From contig NZ_SMSJ01000023.1 in assembly GCF_004355005.1 (NCBI RefSeq), forward strand, positions 1-64,000: a stretch of DNA of 64,000 nt. The letters are read 5' to 3'. Below the pieces are notes generated by a model that had not been told where the DNA came from, searched no databases, and saw only the letters and a program-made list of their open reading frames with translations. Every line of letters starts with the position of its first letter. Positions within the stretch are counted from its first letter, which is position 1. This DNA comes from Dankookia rubra. Its GTDB lineage: Bacteria > Pseudomonadota > Alphaproteobacteria > Acetobacterales > Acetobacteraceae. Made by a program: the position numbers and the translations under genes. Shown in pieces: positions 1 to 8,613 of this stretch.

Positions 1-1690
1 GCCGGTCGCGGCCGCCGCGGCCGGAATCGCGGCTGCCGCTGCCGCGGCCGCCGCGCGCCGGGCCGCCACGGCCACGGCCCTTCGGCCGCGCCGCCGCCTC
101 GGCGATCTCCTCGGCGCTGACGGGGTCCAGCCCCTCGATCTCGATGCGCGGGATCGGCCGTCCCGTCAGCTTCTCGATCGCCGCGACGTTGCGGGCGTCG
201 TCCGCCGTGGCGATGGTGAAGGCGGCGCCCTGCTTGCCGGCACGGCCGGTGCGGCCGATGCGGTGGACATAGTCCTCGTCGCGGAAGGGCACGTCGAAGT
301 TGAAGACGTGGCTGAGCCCGCCGATGTCGATGCCGCGCGCCGCGACGTCGGAGCAGACCAGCAGCTGCAGCTCGTTCGACTTGAACTTGTTCAGCGTGGC
401 GAAGCGGGTCGGCTGGTCCATGTCGCCGTGCAGCGCGCCGACCGAGAAGCCGTGCCGCTTGAGCGACTTGTAGAGGATGTCGACCTCGGTCTTCCGGTTG
501 CAGAAGATCAGGGCGTTCTGCACCTGCTCCCGCCGGATCAGCCGGCGCAGCGCCTCCCGCTTGTCGAGCTCCCGCGTCCAGAGCAGGCCGGCGACGATGG
601 TGCTCGCCACGCTGGCCGGCGCCGATACGCTGATCTCCTTCGGGTTCTGCAGGAAGGCATCCGCCAGCTTGCGGATCTCGGGCGCCATGGTGGCCGAGAA
701 GAACATGGTCTGCCGCATCGGCGGCAGCATGGAGACGATGCGCTCGACGTCCGGGATGAAGCCCATGTCCAGCATGCGGTCGGCCTCGTCGATGACGAGC
801 ACCTTGCAGTCGGCCAGCAGGATGCGGCCGCGATCAAAAAGATCGAGCAGCCGGCCCGGCGTGGCGATCAGGACGTCGACGCCCTTCTCCAGCACCGCGC
901 GCTGGTCGTTCATGCTCTCGCCGCCGATCAGCAGGGCATGCACCAGGTTCAGGTGCTTGCCGTACTTCACGAAGTTCTCGGCGACCTGCAGTGCGAGTTC
1001 CCGCGTCGGCTCGAGGATCAGCGAGCGCGGCATCCGCGCCTTGGCCCGGCCGGAGGCCAGGATGTCGAGCATCGGCAGGGTGAAGCCGGCGGTCTTGCCG
1101 GTGCCGGTCTGGGCGCAGCCGAGCACGTCGCGGCCCATCAGCACGATCGGGATCGCGGCTTCCTGGATCGGCGTCGGCGTCACGTAGCCGGCTTCGGTCA
1201 CGGCGCGCAGGATCGGCTCGGACAGGCCGAGATCGGCGAAGGTGACGCGCGGGGCGGCGGCCTCGGCGTCCTCCTCCTCGGACTCGTCCTCGTCGTCCTC
1301 ATCCTCGTCGTCGGCCACCTCGGGTGCCGCGGCCTCGGCCGGCGCCTCGTCGGGAGTCGCCGCGGCGATCACGGCCGGCGCCGGTTCGTGCTCGGCCCCG
1401 GCCGGCGCCTCTTCAGAAGTTGCCGCGGCGATCACGGCCGGCGCCGGTTCGTGCTCGGCCCCGGCCGGCGCCTCTTCAGAAGTTGCCGCGGCGATCACGG
1501 CCGGCGCCGGTTCGTGCCCGGCTTCGGCGACCGGGGCCGCCGCGGGTTCGTCCGCCGGGGCGGGCACGGCCTCGGCTTCGGCTTCCGCCGGGGCGGCCGC
1601 GTCCGCGACCGGCATGGTGGCCGGAATTTCAGTGGCATCGTGCTGGGTGTCGGCGGCCGCTTCGGCGGGCCGGTCGGACGTATCGGTCAA
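1..1690 (-). CDS. DEAD-box ATP-dependent RNA helicase (RhlE-like), 3' end outside window
   Basis: Cytoplasmic RNA helicase that unwinds or remodels RNA with ATP. About 563 codons are visible. Residues 1-145 form an Ala/Pro/Glu-rich tail with three copies of a 21-residue repeat and an acidic run near 125-140. The helicase core follows: Q motif near 148, Walker A AQTGTGKT near 195, PTRELA near 227, DEAD box VIDEADRM near 298, SAT near 330, HRIGRTGRAG near 475. A Gly/Arg-rich (RGG) tail continues off the window. The start is a TTG at 1690 preceded by GAAGGA 11 nt upstream; an ATG at 1615 is the alternative. The family is certain; the exact paralogue is not. Confidence 0.93.
   Translation of the reverse strand, partial: MTDTSDRPAEAAADTQHDATEIPATMPVADAAAPAEAEAEAVPAPADEPAAAPVAEAGHEPAPAVIAAATSEEAPAGAEHEPAPAVIAAATSEEAPAGAEHEPAPAVIAAATPDEAPAEAAAPEVADDEDEDDEDESEEEDAEAAAPRVTFADLGLSEPILRAVTEAGYVTPTPIQEAAIPIVLMGRDVLGCAQTGTGKTAGFTLPMLDILASGRAKARMPRSLILEPTRELALQVAENFVKYGKHLNLVHALLIGGESMNDQRAVLEKGVDVLIATPGRLLDLFDRGRILLADCKVLVIDEADRMLDMGFIPDVERIVSMLPPMRQTMFFSATMAPEIRKLADAFLQNPKEISVSAPASVASTIVAGLLWTRELDKREALRRLIRREQVQNALIFCNRKTEVDILYKSLKRHGFSVGALHGDMDQPTRFATLNKFKSNELQLLVCSDVAARGIDIGGLSHVFNFDVPFRDEDYVHRIGRTGRAGKQGAAFTIATADDARNVAAIEKLTGRPIPRIEIEGLDPVSAEEIAEAAARPKGRGRGGPARGGRGSGSRDSGRGGRDR
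1340..1530 (-). repeat. 63-bp in-frame tandem repeat, about 3 copies
   Basis: A 63-bp unit starts at 1361, 1424 and 1487. The first two units are nearly identical and the flanking ones are degenerate. Each encodes 21 residues rich in Ala, Pro and Glu (core AVIAAATSEEAPAG) in the disordered N-terminal tail of the helicase. Copy number is likely to vary between strains. Confidence 0.9.
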
Positions 1691-1888
1691 GTGCGGTCGG
1701 TTCCTTCGCCGGGACAGCGGCGGCATGGCGGCCGGTTGCGAGGGCGCAAGGGCCGAAAACCGACGCCCGGCGTGCCGAATCAGACGGCCGCCGTTCCAGG
1801 TCCGGCCGCCATATGCGCTTTTGGTGCCGGGAAATCAAGCATTGCCATGGATTGTGCCGCACCGGCGCGACGATTATGGGCAGGCGCC

Positions 1889-2587
1889 ATGCCCGAAGCG
1901 CCCAGCCTGCTCTTCCTGCCCGGCCTGCTCTGCGACGACCGGCTCTGGCGCGACCAGATCCTGGCGCTGCGGCCGGGCACCGAATGCCGGGTGGCCGATG
2001 CCACGCAGGACGACAGCCTCGCCGCCATGGCGGCCCGTGCCCTGGCTGAGGCGCCGCCGCGCTTCGGCCTCGTCGCCCTGTCGATGGGCGGCTACCTGGC
2101 CTTCGAGATCCTCCGCCAGGCGCCGGAGCGGGTGACCCGCCTGGCGCTCTTCGACACCTCCGCCCGGCCGGACACGCCGGAGCAGGCACGCCGCCGCCGC
2201 GGGCTAATCGGGCTGAGCCGCACCGGCCTGTTCAGGGGCGTGACGCCGCGGCTGCTGCCTCAGCTGCTGCATCCCGACAACATGGCCCGGCCGGTGGCGG
2301 ACGAGGTGACGGCGATGGCCGAGCGGGTCGGCCGCGACGCCTTCCTGCGGCAGCAGGCGGCGATCCTCGGCCGGCCGGACAGCCGGCCCGGGCTGCCCGG
2401 CATCGGGGTCCCGACCCTGGTCGCGGTCGGCGAGCAGGACGTGCTGACCCCGCCCGACCAGGCGGCGGAGATTGCCGCCGGCATCCCGGGCGCGGTGCTG
2501 CACCGGATCCCCGGCTGCGGGCACCTGCCGCCGATGGAAGACCCGGCGGCGACCACGGCGCTGCTGCGGGGCTGGCTGGGCCGCTAG
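1889..2587 (+). CDS. alpha/beta hydrolase
   Basis: Predicted soluble hydrolase of 232 residues; substrate unknown. It has the short alpha/beta-hydrolase fold with nucleophile elbow LSMGG (Ser65), acid in GEQDVLTPP (Asp184) and catalytic histidine in GCGHLPP (His212). No signal peptide is visible. The ATG at 1889 is chosen because the fold begins immediately after it (PSLLFLPG); an in-frame ATG about 40 nt upstream would add 14 residues of low complexity. It is divergent from the helicase gene. It most resembles small esterases of the MenH/BioH type, without evidence for either role. Confidence 0.88.
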   Translation: MPEAPSLLFLPGLLCDDRLWRDQILALRPGTECRVADATQDDSLAAMAARALAEAPPRFGLVALSMGGYLAFEILRQAPERVTRLALFDTSARPDTPEQARRRRGLIGLSRTGLFRGVTPRLLPQLLHPDNMARPVADEVTAMAERVGRDAFLRQQAAILGRPDSRPGLPGIGVPTLVAVGEQDVLTPPDQAAEIAAGIPGAVLHRIPGCGHLPPMEDPAATTALLRGWLGR

Positions 2588-2883
2588 TCCGGCAGGCAGC
2601 GCACCGCCTCCGGCCGCGCCAGGGCCTCGGCCGCGTGGGTGCCGGGCGGGCAGGGCGCCTGGCGATGCGCCGGCGGCGGCAACCCCCGGTCCCAGCCGCG
2701 CGCCGGGCCTTCCCCGGCCACGGCGCGGCAGCGCCCGCCCTGGCCGCGCACCGGCATCCCGCCATGCGGGCAGAGGAAACGCCGCGCCGCCTCGAGCGAG
2801 GCCGCATCGGGCCGCGCCCGGGCCGGCGCGACGCTCGCGGACCACGGCAGGAGCAGGGCGGCGAGGAGGAGCGCGCGGCGCAT
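2584..2883 (-). CDS. small secreted cysteine-containing protein, unknown function
   Basis: A 99-residue protein with a clear signal peptide: MRRA, a Leu/Ala-rich core, and a probable cleavage site near residue 24. The mature part has four cysteines (in FLCPHGG, GRCRA, APCPPG and the C-terminal RCLPD), consistent with two disulfides in the periplasm. The stop overlaps the end of the convergent hydrolase gene by 4 nt. An in-frame ATG four codons upstream (2895) is possible. No family is recognised. Signal peptide and paired cysteines favour a real gene over a shadow. Confidence 0.6.
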   Translation of the reverse strand: MRRALLLAALLLPWSASVAPARARPDAASLEAARRFLCPHGGMPVRGQGGRCRAVAGEGPARGWDRGLPPPAHRQAPCPPGTHAAEALARPEAVRCLPD

Positions 2884-2959
2884 GGGCGGCGGCATCCTGG
2901 CATGGCGGTTTGAATCGCGCGCGGGTTCAGGGCATCGTTGCGCGAGGGAGTACAGAACG

Positions 2960-4174
2960 ATGTCCAAGATCCACCGCCGCGCCATCCTGACCGGGATGGC
3001 CACCCTGCCGCTCGCCGTGCCCGGCCTGGTGCAGGCCCAGCCACGCCCCGTCCAGATCGGCCTGCTCAGCGACATGAGCGGCCCCTTCCGCGATGTCGGC
3101 GGCCCCGGCAACCGGGTCGCGGCCGAGCTCGCCATCCAGGATTTCGGCGGCAGTCTCCTGGGACGCCCCGTCACCACCCGGCAGGCCGATGGGCAGAACC
3201 GCGCCGACGTCTCGGCCGGGCTGGCGCGGGAATGGATCGACAACCTCGGCGTCGACGTGCTGGTCGACGGCGCCGCCAGTTCCTCGGGCCTGGCGATCCA
3301 GGAGGTCTGCCGCGAGAAGAAGCGGATCTACCTCATCACGGGACCGGCGACCTCGGACATGACCGGCGCCAAGTGCTCGCCCTACGGGATGCATTTCGGC
3401 TTCGACACCTATGCGCTGGCGCATGGCACCGGCACCGCGCTGACGAAGTCGGGCGGCGACAGCTGGTACTTCATCACCTCCGACTACGCCTTCGGCCATG
3501 CGCTGGAACGCGACACCATGGCCGCCGTCCGGGCCACCGGCGGCAAGGTGCTCGGCGCGGTGCGGGCGCCGCTGAACAATGCCGACTTCTCCTCCTTCCT
3601 GATCCAGGCGCGGGCCTCGGGCGCCAAGGTGATCGGCTTCGCGCTGGCGGGCACCGACCTGCAGAACTGCATCAAGCAGGCCGCCGAATTCGGCCTCACG
3701 CGCGGCGGCGCACGGATCGCCACGCTGCTGGTGCAGGTCACCGACCTGGTCGCGCTGGGCCACAAGACCTGCGAGGGCATGGTGCTGACCGACAGCTTCT
3801 ACTGGGACCAGTCGGAGGCGACGCGCGCCTGGTCGCGCCGCTACATGGCCAAGATGACCACGCCGCCCGGGCTGCAGCACGCCGCGGTCTATACCGGCGT
3901 GACGCATTGGCTGAAGGCGGCGCAGGCGGCCGGCAGCACGGAGGCCGATGCGGTGGCGGCGCAGATGAAGGCGATGCCGGTGAACGACATGTACAACGAC
4001 AAGGTCCGCATCCGCGAGGACGGCCGCACCCTGCACGTGATGCACCTGTGGGAGGTGAAGAAGGAAGCCGAGGCGAAGTACAAGTACGACTTCTGCAAGC
4101 TGCTGACCGCGATCCCGCCCGACCAGGCCTGGCGGCCGCTGAGCGAGGGCGGCTGCCCGCTGGTCAAGGCCTGA
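2960..4174 (+). CDS. ABC transporter substrate-binding protein, branched-chain amino acid (LivK/Peripla_BP_6) type
   Basis: Periplasmic receptor of 404 residues for an ABC importer of the Leu/Ile/Val or amide/urea class. The N-terminus HRRAILTG followed by a hydrophobic stretch and VQAQ near residue 26 looks like a Tat-type or Sec signal. The mature protein opens with PVQIGLLSDMSGPF, the usual first strand of periplasmic binding protein type 1, and ITSDYAFGH is the typical inter-lobe segment. A strong ribosome site (GAGGGAG) lies 9 nt before the ATG. No permease or ATPase gene is adjacent, so it is an orphan receptor here. The ligand cannot be read from sequence. Confidence 0.92.
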   Translation: MSKIHRRAILTGMATLPLAVPGLVQAQPRPVQIGLLSDMSGPFRDVGGPGNRVAAELAIQDFGGSLLGRPVTTRQADGQNRADVSAGLAREWIDNLGVDVLVDGAASSSGLAIQEVCREKKRIYLITGPATSDMTGAKCSPYGMHFGFDTYALAHGTGTALTKSGGDSWYFITSDYAFGHALERDTMAAVRATGGKVLGAVRAPLNNADFSSFLIQARASGAKVIGFALAGTDLQNCIKQAAEFGLTRGGARIATLLVQVTDLVALGHKTCEGMVLTDSFYWDQSEATRAWSRRYMAKMTTPPGLQHAAVYTGVTHWLKAAQAAGSTEADAVAAQMKAMPVNDMYNDKVRIREDGRTLHVMHLWEVKKEAEAKYKYDFCKLLTAIPPDQAWRPLSEGGCPLVKA

Positions 4175-4241
4175 GGGAGCCGGCCGGCCGCCGGCGCGTT
4201 TCCGGCCGGCGCGGCTCCATTGCCGCGGCGGAGGGCGGATA

Positions 4242-4439
4242 ATGGACCGGATGGACCTGCGGCGGCGGCTCGGCTGGTCGGCCGCCGAAGCGAAGGCCGC
4301 GGCACGGGCCGCGATGCTGCGGCGGCGGCAGCCCGCCCAGGCGCCGGTGACGGCGGCCGACTGCCTGAAGCTGGGCCGGGAGCCGGAGCGGCGGCTGGAG
4401 CCGCTGCGGCGCGGCCAGGGCGTGGCGCAGCACCGCTGA
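4242..4439 (+). CDS. small hypothetical protein
   Basis: A 65-residue basic, Ala/Arg-rich ORF (MDRMDLRRRLGWSAAEAKAA) with a good ribosome site (GGAGGG, 7 nt before the ATG). It is followed after 44 nt by a probable secreted protein on the same strand. No domain, membrane segment or signal peptide is seen. It may be a regulatory or uncharacterised small protein, or a chance ORF in GC-rich DNA. Confidence 0.4.
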   Translation: MDRMDLRRRLGWSAAEAKAAARAAMLRRRQPAQAPVTAADCLKLGREPERRLEPLRRGQGVAQHR

Positions 4440-4483
4440 CCGGCTTCGCGGCCGCTGCCGCCGTTCGTCCGCGGCGCGTCCCG

Positions 4484-4996
4484 GTGCTGCGGCTGGCGGC
4501 GGGACTGCTGTTCCTGCTGGCCCAGCCGGCCGCGGCGCAGCCGGCCTGCGAGGGGCTGCGCGGGGCCCGCCTGCTCTCCTACCGGAACCCGGCCTGGGGC
4601 TTCGCCATGGACTACCCCGCGGGCTTCGTACTCGATCCGGGCAGCGTGCCCGAAAATGGCGACAGCGCCCGCTTCTGGGCCGCCGGGGGCCGGGCAACCG
4701 CGGTGGTCACCGGCCTCCGCAACCGCGACGGCCAGTCGCTCGCGGCGGTGCTGGCCGAGGCCGAGCGGGACATCGGCGAGAACGGCCGGGGCAGCATCAC
4801 CTATCGCCGGGTCACCCCGGACTGGTTCGTGCTCTCGGGCTACCTTGCCGACCGCATCTACTACCGGCGCAGCTTCCTCGGCCGGGGCGGGGCGGTGATC
4901 GCCACGCTCTGGATCGAATTCCCGCGCGAGCTGAAGCCCTGCCTGGAAGCGGCGGTGGCGACGATGTCGCTGTCCTTCCGGCCGGTCGGGCCCTGA
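4484..4996 (+). CDS. exported protein of unknown function
   Basis: About 170 residues with a signal peptide (VLRLAAGLLFLLAQPAAAQ) cleaved near residue 20. The mature domain begins PACEGLRGARLLSYRNP and includes WGFAMDYPAGF, as seen in small periplasmic proteins that open with a 'simple' beta-sheet domain. Two cysteines (near the mature N-terminus and in LKPCLEA) could pair. The GTG at 4484 is chosen because it places the hydrophobic core correctly; earlier in-frame starts add low-complexity Ala/Arg/Gly sequence. Function unknown. Confidence 0.62.
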   Translation: MLRLAAGLLFLLAQPAAAQPACEGLRGARLLSYRNPAWGFAMDYPAGFVLDPGSVPENGDSARFWAAGGRATAVVTGLRNRDGQSLAAVLAEAERDIGENGRGSITYRRVTPDWFVLSGYLADRIYYRRSFLGRGGAVIATLWIEFPRELKPCLEAAVATMSLSFRPVGP

Positions 4997-5000
4997 GGCT

Positions 5001-5143
5001 CGTACCGAGCGCAGGAAGGCTTTACTTTCGTGCCCCTCTGACGCCGGGCGCCGTGCCTCCGCGCGGCTTGGCCTCGCCGCACCGCCGGCGGGCGCCGCTC
5101 GGCCCCGCGGGCCGCAGGTCGGGACGCCGTGCGCCTGGTATCA
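5001..5143. repeat. dispersed intergenic repeat, copy 1 (3' of parE)
   Basis: This GC-rich block aligns along its whole length with 17328-17479. Shared segments include TTCGTGCCCCTC, GCCGGGCGCCGTGCC, CGGCTTGGC, CGCCGCACCG, GCGGGCGCC and GGGCCGCAGGTCGGGACG. Both copies have the same orientation and end in ATCAG, where TCA is the reverse complement of the stop codon of the minus-strand gene beside it (here parE). It may be a REP-like element or a terminator-bearing 3' UTR module. Confidence 0.8.
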
Positions 5144-7123
5144 GACGTCCACTTCCTCGACGTCGAGCTTCGCCGCGTTCTCCTGGATGAACCTGAAGCG
5201 CAATTCCGGCTTGCGGCCCATCAGCGCTTCCATGAGGTCCGCGGTGGTCGCCCGTTCCTCCTGCGGCAGCACCACCCGCAGCAGGGTGCGGCGCTTCGGG
5301 TCCATCGTGGTCTCCTTCAGGGTCGCCGGCGGCATCTCGCCCAGGCCCTTGAAGCGGCTGACCTCGACCTTCTGGTTCGGCTTGAACTCGCGCTTCTGGA
5401 TGCGCTCGCGGTCGCGGTCGTCCATCGCGTAGACCGACTTGCCCGCGGCCTGCAGCCGGTAAAGCGGCGGCTGCGCCAGGAAGACCCGGCCCTGCGCCAC
5501 CAGCTCGCGCAGCTCCTTGTAGAAGAAGGTCATCAGCAGGGCGGCGATGTGGGCGCCGTCGACATCGGCGTCGGTCATGATGACGATGCGGCCGTAGCGC
5601 AGGCGCGCCAGGTCGAAGCGGTCGCCGGCGCCGCAGCCCAGCGCCTCGATCAGGTCCTTCAGCTCCTGGTTCTGCCGCAGCTTGTCGGCGCTGGCCGAGG
5701 CCACGTTCAGGATCTTGCCGCGCAGCGGCAGCACCGCCTGGGTCTCGCGGTCGCGCGCCTGCTTGGCGGAGCCGCCGGCGGAGTCACCCTCGACGAGGAA
5801 CAACTCGGTGCCGTCGACGCCTTCCCGGCTGCAATCCGCCAGCTTGCCGGGCAGGCGGAGCTTGCGGGTCGCCGACTTGCGCGGCGTCTCCTTCTGCTCG
5901 CGCCGGCGGATGCGGTCCTCGGCGCGCTCGATCGCCCAGGCCAGCAGGTTGTCGGCGGTCTGCGGGTCGCCGGCCAGCCAATGGTCGAAATGGTCGCGCA
6001 GCGCCGCCTCGACCAGCCGCTGCGCCTCTGGGCTGGTCAGCTTCTCCTTGGTCTGGCCCTGGAATTGCGGCTCCCGCACGAAGACCGAGAGCATCCCCGC
6101 CATGCCGCCGAACAGGTCCTCGGCGGTGACGGTGGCGGCGCGCTTGTCCTTCTTCAGGTCGCCATAGGCGCGCAGGCCCTTGACCAGCGCGCCGCGCAGC
6201 CCGGCCTCATGCGTGCCGCCCTGGCTGGTCGGGATGGTATTGGCATAGGTCGAGAGGAACCCGTCGCCCTGGTCGAGCCAGGTGATGGCCCATTCGCAGC
6301 GGCCGGCGCCGTCCGGGAAGGATGCCTCGCCGACGTAAGCGGCGGGAACCACCTGGCTGCGGCCCTCGATCGCGCCGGCGAGGTAGTCCGCGAGGCCGCC
6401 GGGGAAATGCAGCGTAGCCTGGGCCGGCGTCTCGTCCTTCACCAGCGACGGGTCGCAGGACCAGCGGATCTCGACGCCCCGGTACAGGTAGGCCTTGGAG
6501 CGGCAGAGCCGGTAGAGCCGGGCCGCCGAGAATTCCAGGGCGCCGAAGATCTCGGGGTCCGGCCTGAAGCGGATGGAGGTGCCGCGGCGATTGTGGATCG
6601 CCCCCGCATTCTTCAGCTTGCCGAGCGGCTTGCCGCGCGAATAGGCCTGGGTGAAGAGCGTGCGGTCGCGCGCCACCTCGACCTCCATGCGCTCGGACAG
6701 CGCATTGACCACCGAGGAGCCGACGCCGTGCAGGCCGCCCGAGGTGTCGTAGGCCTTGCCGGAGAACTTGCCGCCGGAATGCAGGGTGGTGAGGATGACC
6801 TCGAGCGCCGAGAGCTTCGGGAATTTCGGGTGCGGGTCGGTCGGGATGCCCCGCCCGTTGTCGCGCACCATCAGCCAGTTGCCGGGCTCCAGCACCACCT
6901 CGATCCGGTCGGCATGGCCGGCCACCGCCTCGTCCATGGCGTTGTCGAGGATCTCGGCCGCCAGGTGGTGCAGGGCGTTGTCGTCGGTGCCGCCGATATA
7001 CATGCCGGGGCGGCGCCGGACGGGCTCCAGCCCTTCCAGGACCTCGATGTCGCGCGCGGTGTAGGAGGCGGCCTCGGGCGTGCCGCCCTTCGGGGGCCGC
7101 TTGCCTCCGAACAGGTCGTTCAT
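5141..7123 (-). CDS. parE: DNA topoisomerase IV subunit B (ParE)
   Basis: ATPase subunit of topoisomerase IV, which decatenates daughter chromosomes with ParC. It has 660 residues, normal for the family. The GHKL ATPase domain shows MYIGGTDDNALHHL, EILDNAMDEAVAG, DNGRGIPTD and GLHGVGSSVVNALS. The transducer domain follows, then TOPRIM with FLVEGDSAGGSAKQARDR and MTDADVDGAHIAALL. The short C-terminus and the ILDNAMDEA form favour ParE over GyrB. The ATG is preceded by AGGGGAA. It is divergent from the CAP-RTX gene across about 200 bp. It is a classical quinolone/aminocoumarin target. Confidence 0.96.
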   Translation of the reverse strand: MNDLFGGKRPPKGGTPEAASYTARDIEVLEGLEPVRRRPGMYIGGTDDNALHHLAAEILDNAMDEAVAGHADRIEVVLEPGNWLMVRDNGRGIPTDPHPKFPKLSALEVILTTLHSGGKFSGKAYDTSGGLHGVGSSVVNALSERMEVEVARDRTLFTQAYSRGKPLGKLKNAGAIHNRRGTSIRFRPDPEIFGALEFSAARLYRLCRSKAYLYRGVEIRWSCDPSLVKDETPAQATLHFPGGLADYLAGAIEGRSQVVPAAYVGEASFPDGAGRCEWAITWLDQGDGFLSTYANTIPTSQGGTHEAGLRGALVKGLRAYGDLKKDKRAATVTAEDLFGGMAGMLSVFVREPQFQGQTKEKLTSPEAQRLVEAALRDHFDHWLAGDPQTADNLLAWAIERAEDRIRRREQKETPRKSATRKLRLPGKLADCSREGVDGTELFLVEGDSAGGSAKQARDRETQAVLPLRGKILNVASASADKLRQNQELKDLIEALGCGAGDRFDLARLRYGRIVIMTDADVDGAHIAALLMTFFYKELRELVAQGRVFLAQPPLYRLQAAGKSVYAMDDRDRERIQKREFKPNQKVEVSRFKGLGEMPPATLKETTMDPKRRTLLRVVLPQEERATTADLMEALMGRKPELRFRFIQENAAKLDVEEVDV

Positions 7124-7233
7124 GTCTTGTTCCCCTGATGGCGCCACGATAGCCTCCGCGCCGCCCTCATACAATGCGAAGTGCGAGTCGGGAGGTATCG
7201 TCCCCGGCCTGGCCCGCCCCGGCAGTCCGGCAT

Positions 7234-7261
7234 GGACCGATTAACCATTTGGTTGTGGTCC
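7234..7261. promoter_or_regulatory. nested inverted repeat between parE and the CAP-RTX gene
   Basis: The sequence reads GGACC-gatt-AACCA-tt-TGGTT-gt-GGTCC: two nested inverted repeats in a 28-bp stretch of the divergent intergenic region. It could be an operator or a leader hairpin, lying 60 nt before the CAP-RTX start codon. It is a visual find with no assigned regulator. Confidence 0.4.
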
Positions 7262-7320
7262 CCCGCCACGCCAGCGCTGCCCGCGGCAAAGACCGCGGTC
7301 GCAGGACAGGGAAACACCAC

Positions 7321-8607
7321 ATGGCCCAGCCGACCGCCTTCGAGCAGTATTTCCTGGAGCTGGTGAACCGCGCCCGGCTCGACCCGGCGGCGGAGGCCGC
7401 CCGGCTCGGCATCGGGCTGAACGACGGCCTGGCCGCCGGCACCATCACCACGGCGGCCAAGGCGCCGCTCGCCTTCAACCCGCTGCTGATCGACGCGGCC
7501 GAGGCGCATAGCGCCTGGATGCTGGCGACCGACACCTTCTCCCATACCGGCGCCAATGGCAGTTCGCCGGGCGACCGCATGGCGGCGGCCGGCTATGCCT
7601 TCAGCGGCAGCTGGAGCTGGGGCGAGAACATCTCCATCCGCTGGGGCGGCACCCAGGCCATCACCCCGGCCGCGATCGACGCCTTCCATGACGGGCTGTT
7701 CCGCAGTCCCGGGCACCGCACCAACATCGAGAATGCCGGCTTCGGCGAGATCGGCATCGGCGTCCAGGCCGGCGAGTACCAGGGCAGCAACGGCCTGACC
7801 GCGACCGAGGACTTCGCGCGGTCCGGCAGCAAGGCATTCCTGCTCGGCGTCGCCTTCGACGACCGCGACGGCGACCATTCCTACGATCCGGGGGAGGGGC
7901 TGGGCGGCGTTTCGGTCGATATCCGCGCGGCTTCGGGGCAGCTCTGGCACCTCGCCACCTGGGATGCCGGCGGCTGGCAGCAGCCGCTCGCGGCCGGGAC
8001 CTACAGCGTCACCTTCTCCGGCGGCGGGCTCGCCGCGCCGGTGGTCCGCACGGCTGTGCTGGGCACGGCGAACATCAAGCTCGACCTCGAGACCGACGTG
8101 GCGGCGGGACCGGCAGCCCTGCGCGGCACCGAGGCGGCGGAGACGCTGACAGGCACCGCCGCGGGGGAGCTGATCCAGGGGCTCGGCGGAAACGACGCGT
8201 TGCGCGGCCTCGGCGGCGACGACACGCTGGAAGGCGGGGCGGGCGGCGACCGGCTCTACGGCGATGCCGGCGCCGACCGGCTGGTCGGCGGCGGCGGCGC
8301 CGACATCCTGACCGGTGGGACCGGGGCGGACCGCTTCGTCTTCCTCGGGATCGGCGACCGCTGCGACGCGATCACCGACTTCTCGGCAACGGGGGGCGAC
8401 CGTCTGGACCTGGACGCAGTCTTTCCGGCCGGGCCGCATGGCGGGCAGGCGCTGCTGGATGGCGGCTATGTGCGGTTCCTGGCCGGCAACGGCCTGGTGC
8501 GCGTGCAGGTCGACGCGGATGGCGGCGGCGATTCCTGGGTGACGCTGACGACCCTGAACGGGCTGTCCGGCACCGCCGGGCTGACGGCCGCGGTGCTGAT
8601 CGCCTGA
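7321..8607 (+). CDS. secreted CAP/SCP-domain protein with RTX calcium-binding repeats
   Basis: A 428-residue protein joining a bacterial CAP (YkwD-like) domain, residues about 8-165, to a beta-sandwich linker and RTX repeats. CAP hallmarks are AEAHSAWM, TFSHTGANGSSPGDRM and FRSPGHRTNIEN. Glycine/aspartate nonapeptides (GLGGNDALRG, GGDDTLEGG, GDAGADRLVG, GGTGADRFVF) fill roughly 275-345. There is no N-terminal signal peptide, as expected for type I secretion with a C-terminal export signal. Calcium should fold the repeats outside the cell. The ATG at 7321 follows an AGGGAAA site. The role of the CAP domain is unknown. Confidence 0.9.
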   Translation: MAQPTAFEQYFLELVNRARLDPAAEAARLGIGLNDGLAAGTITTAAKAPLAFNPLLIDAAEAHSAWMLATDTFSHTGANGSSPGDRMAAAGYAFSGSWSWGENISIRWGGTQAITPAAIDAFHDGLFRSPGHRTNIENAGFGEIGIGVQAGEYQGSNGLTATEDFARSGSKAFLLGVAFDDRDGDHSYDPGEGLGGVSVDIRAASGQLWHLATWDAGGWQQPLAAGTYSVTFSGGGLAAPVVRTAVLGTANIKLDLETDVAAGPAALRGTEAAETLTGTAAGELIQGLGGNDALRGLGGDDTLEGGAGGDRLYGDAGADRLVGGGGADILTGGTGADRFVFLGIGDRCDAITDFSATGGDRLDLDAVFPAGPHGGQALLDGGYVRFLAGNGLVRVQVDADGGGDSWVTLTTLNGLSGTAGLTAAVLIA

Positions 8608-8613
8608 CCGTAG

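Noticed and set aside
1340-1530. The 63-bp repeats as a CRISPR-like array
   Set aside because: Units are contiguous with no spacers, in frame with a protein, and encode a 21-residue repeat.
263-2587. A 774-codon plus-strand reading frame over the helicase and hydrolase genes
   Set aside because: The first 1400 nt are antisense to clear helicase motifs and the translation is low-complexity; only the part from 1889 encodes a real protein.
5129-7138. A long plus-strand frame opposite parE
   Set aside because: It is the mirror of a well-conserved gene; the product has no recognisable motifs and is rich in Leu, Gln and Arg as expected for antisense GC-rich frames.
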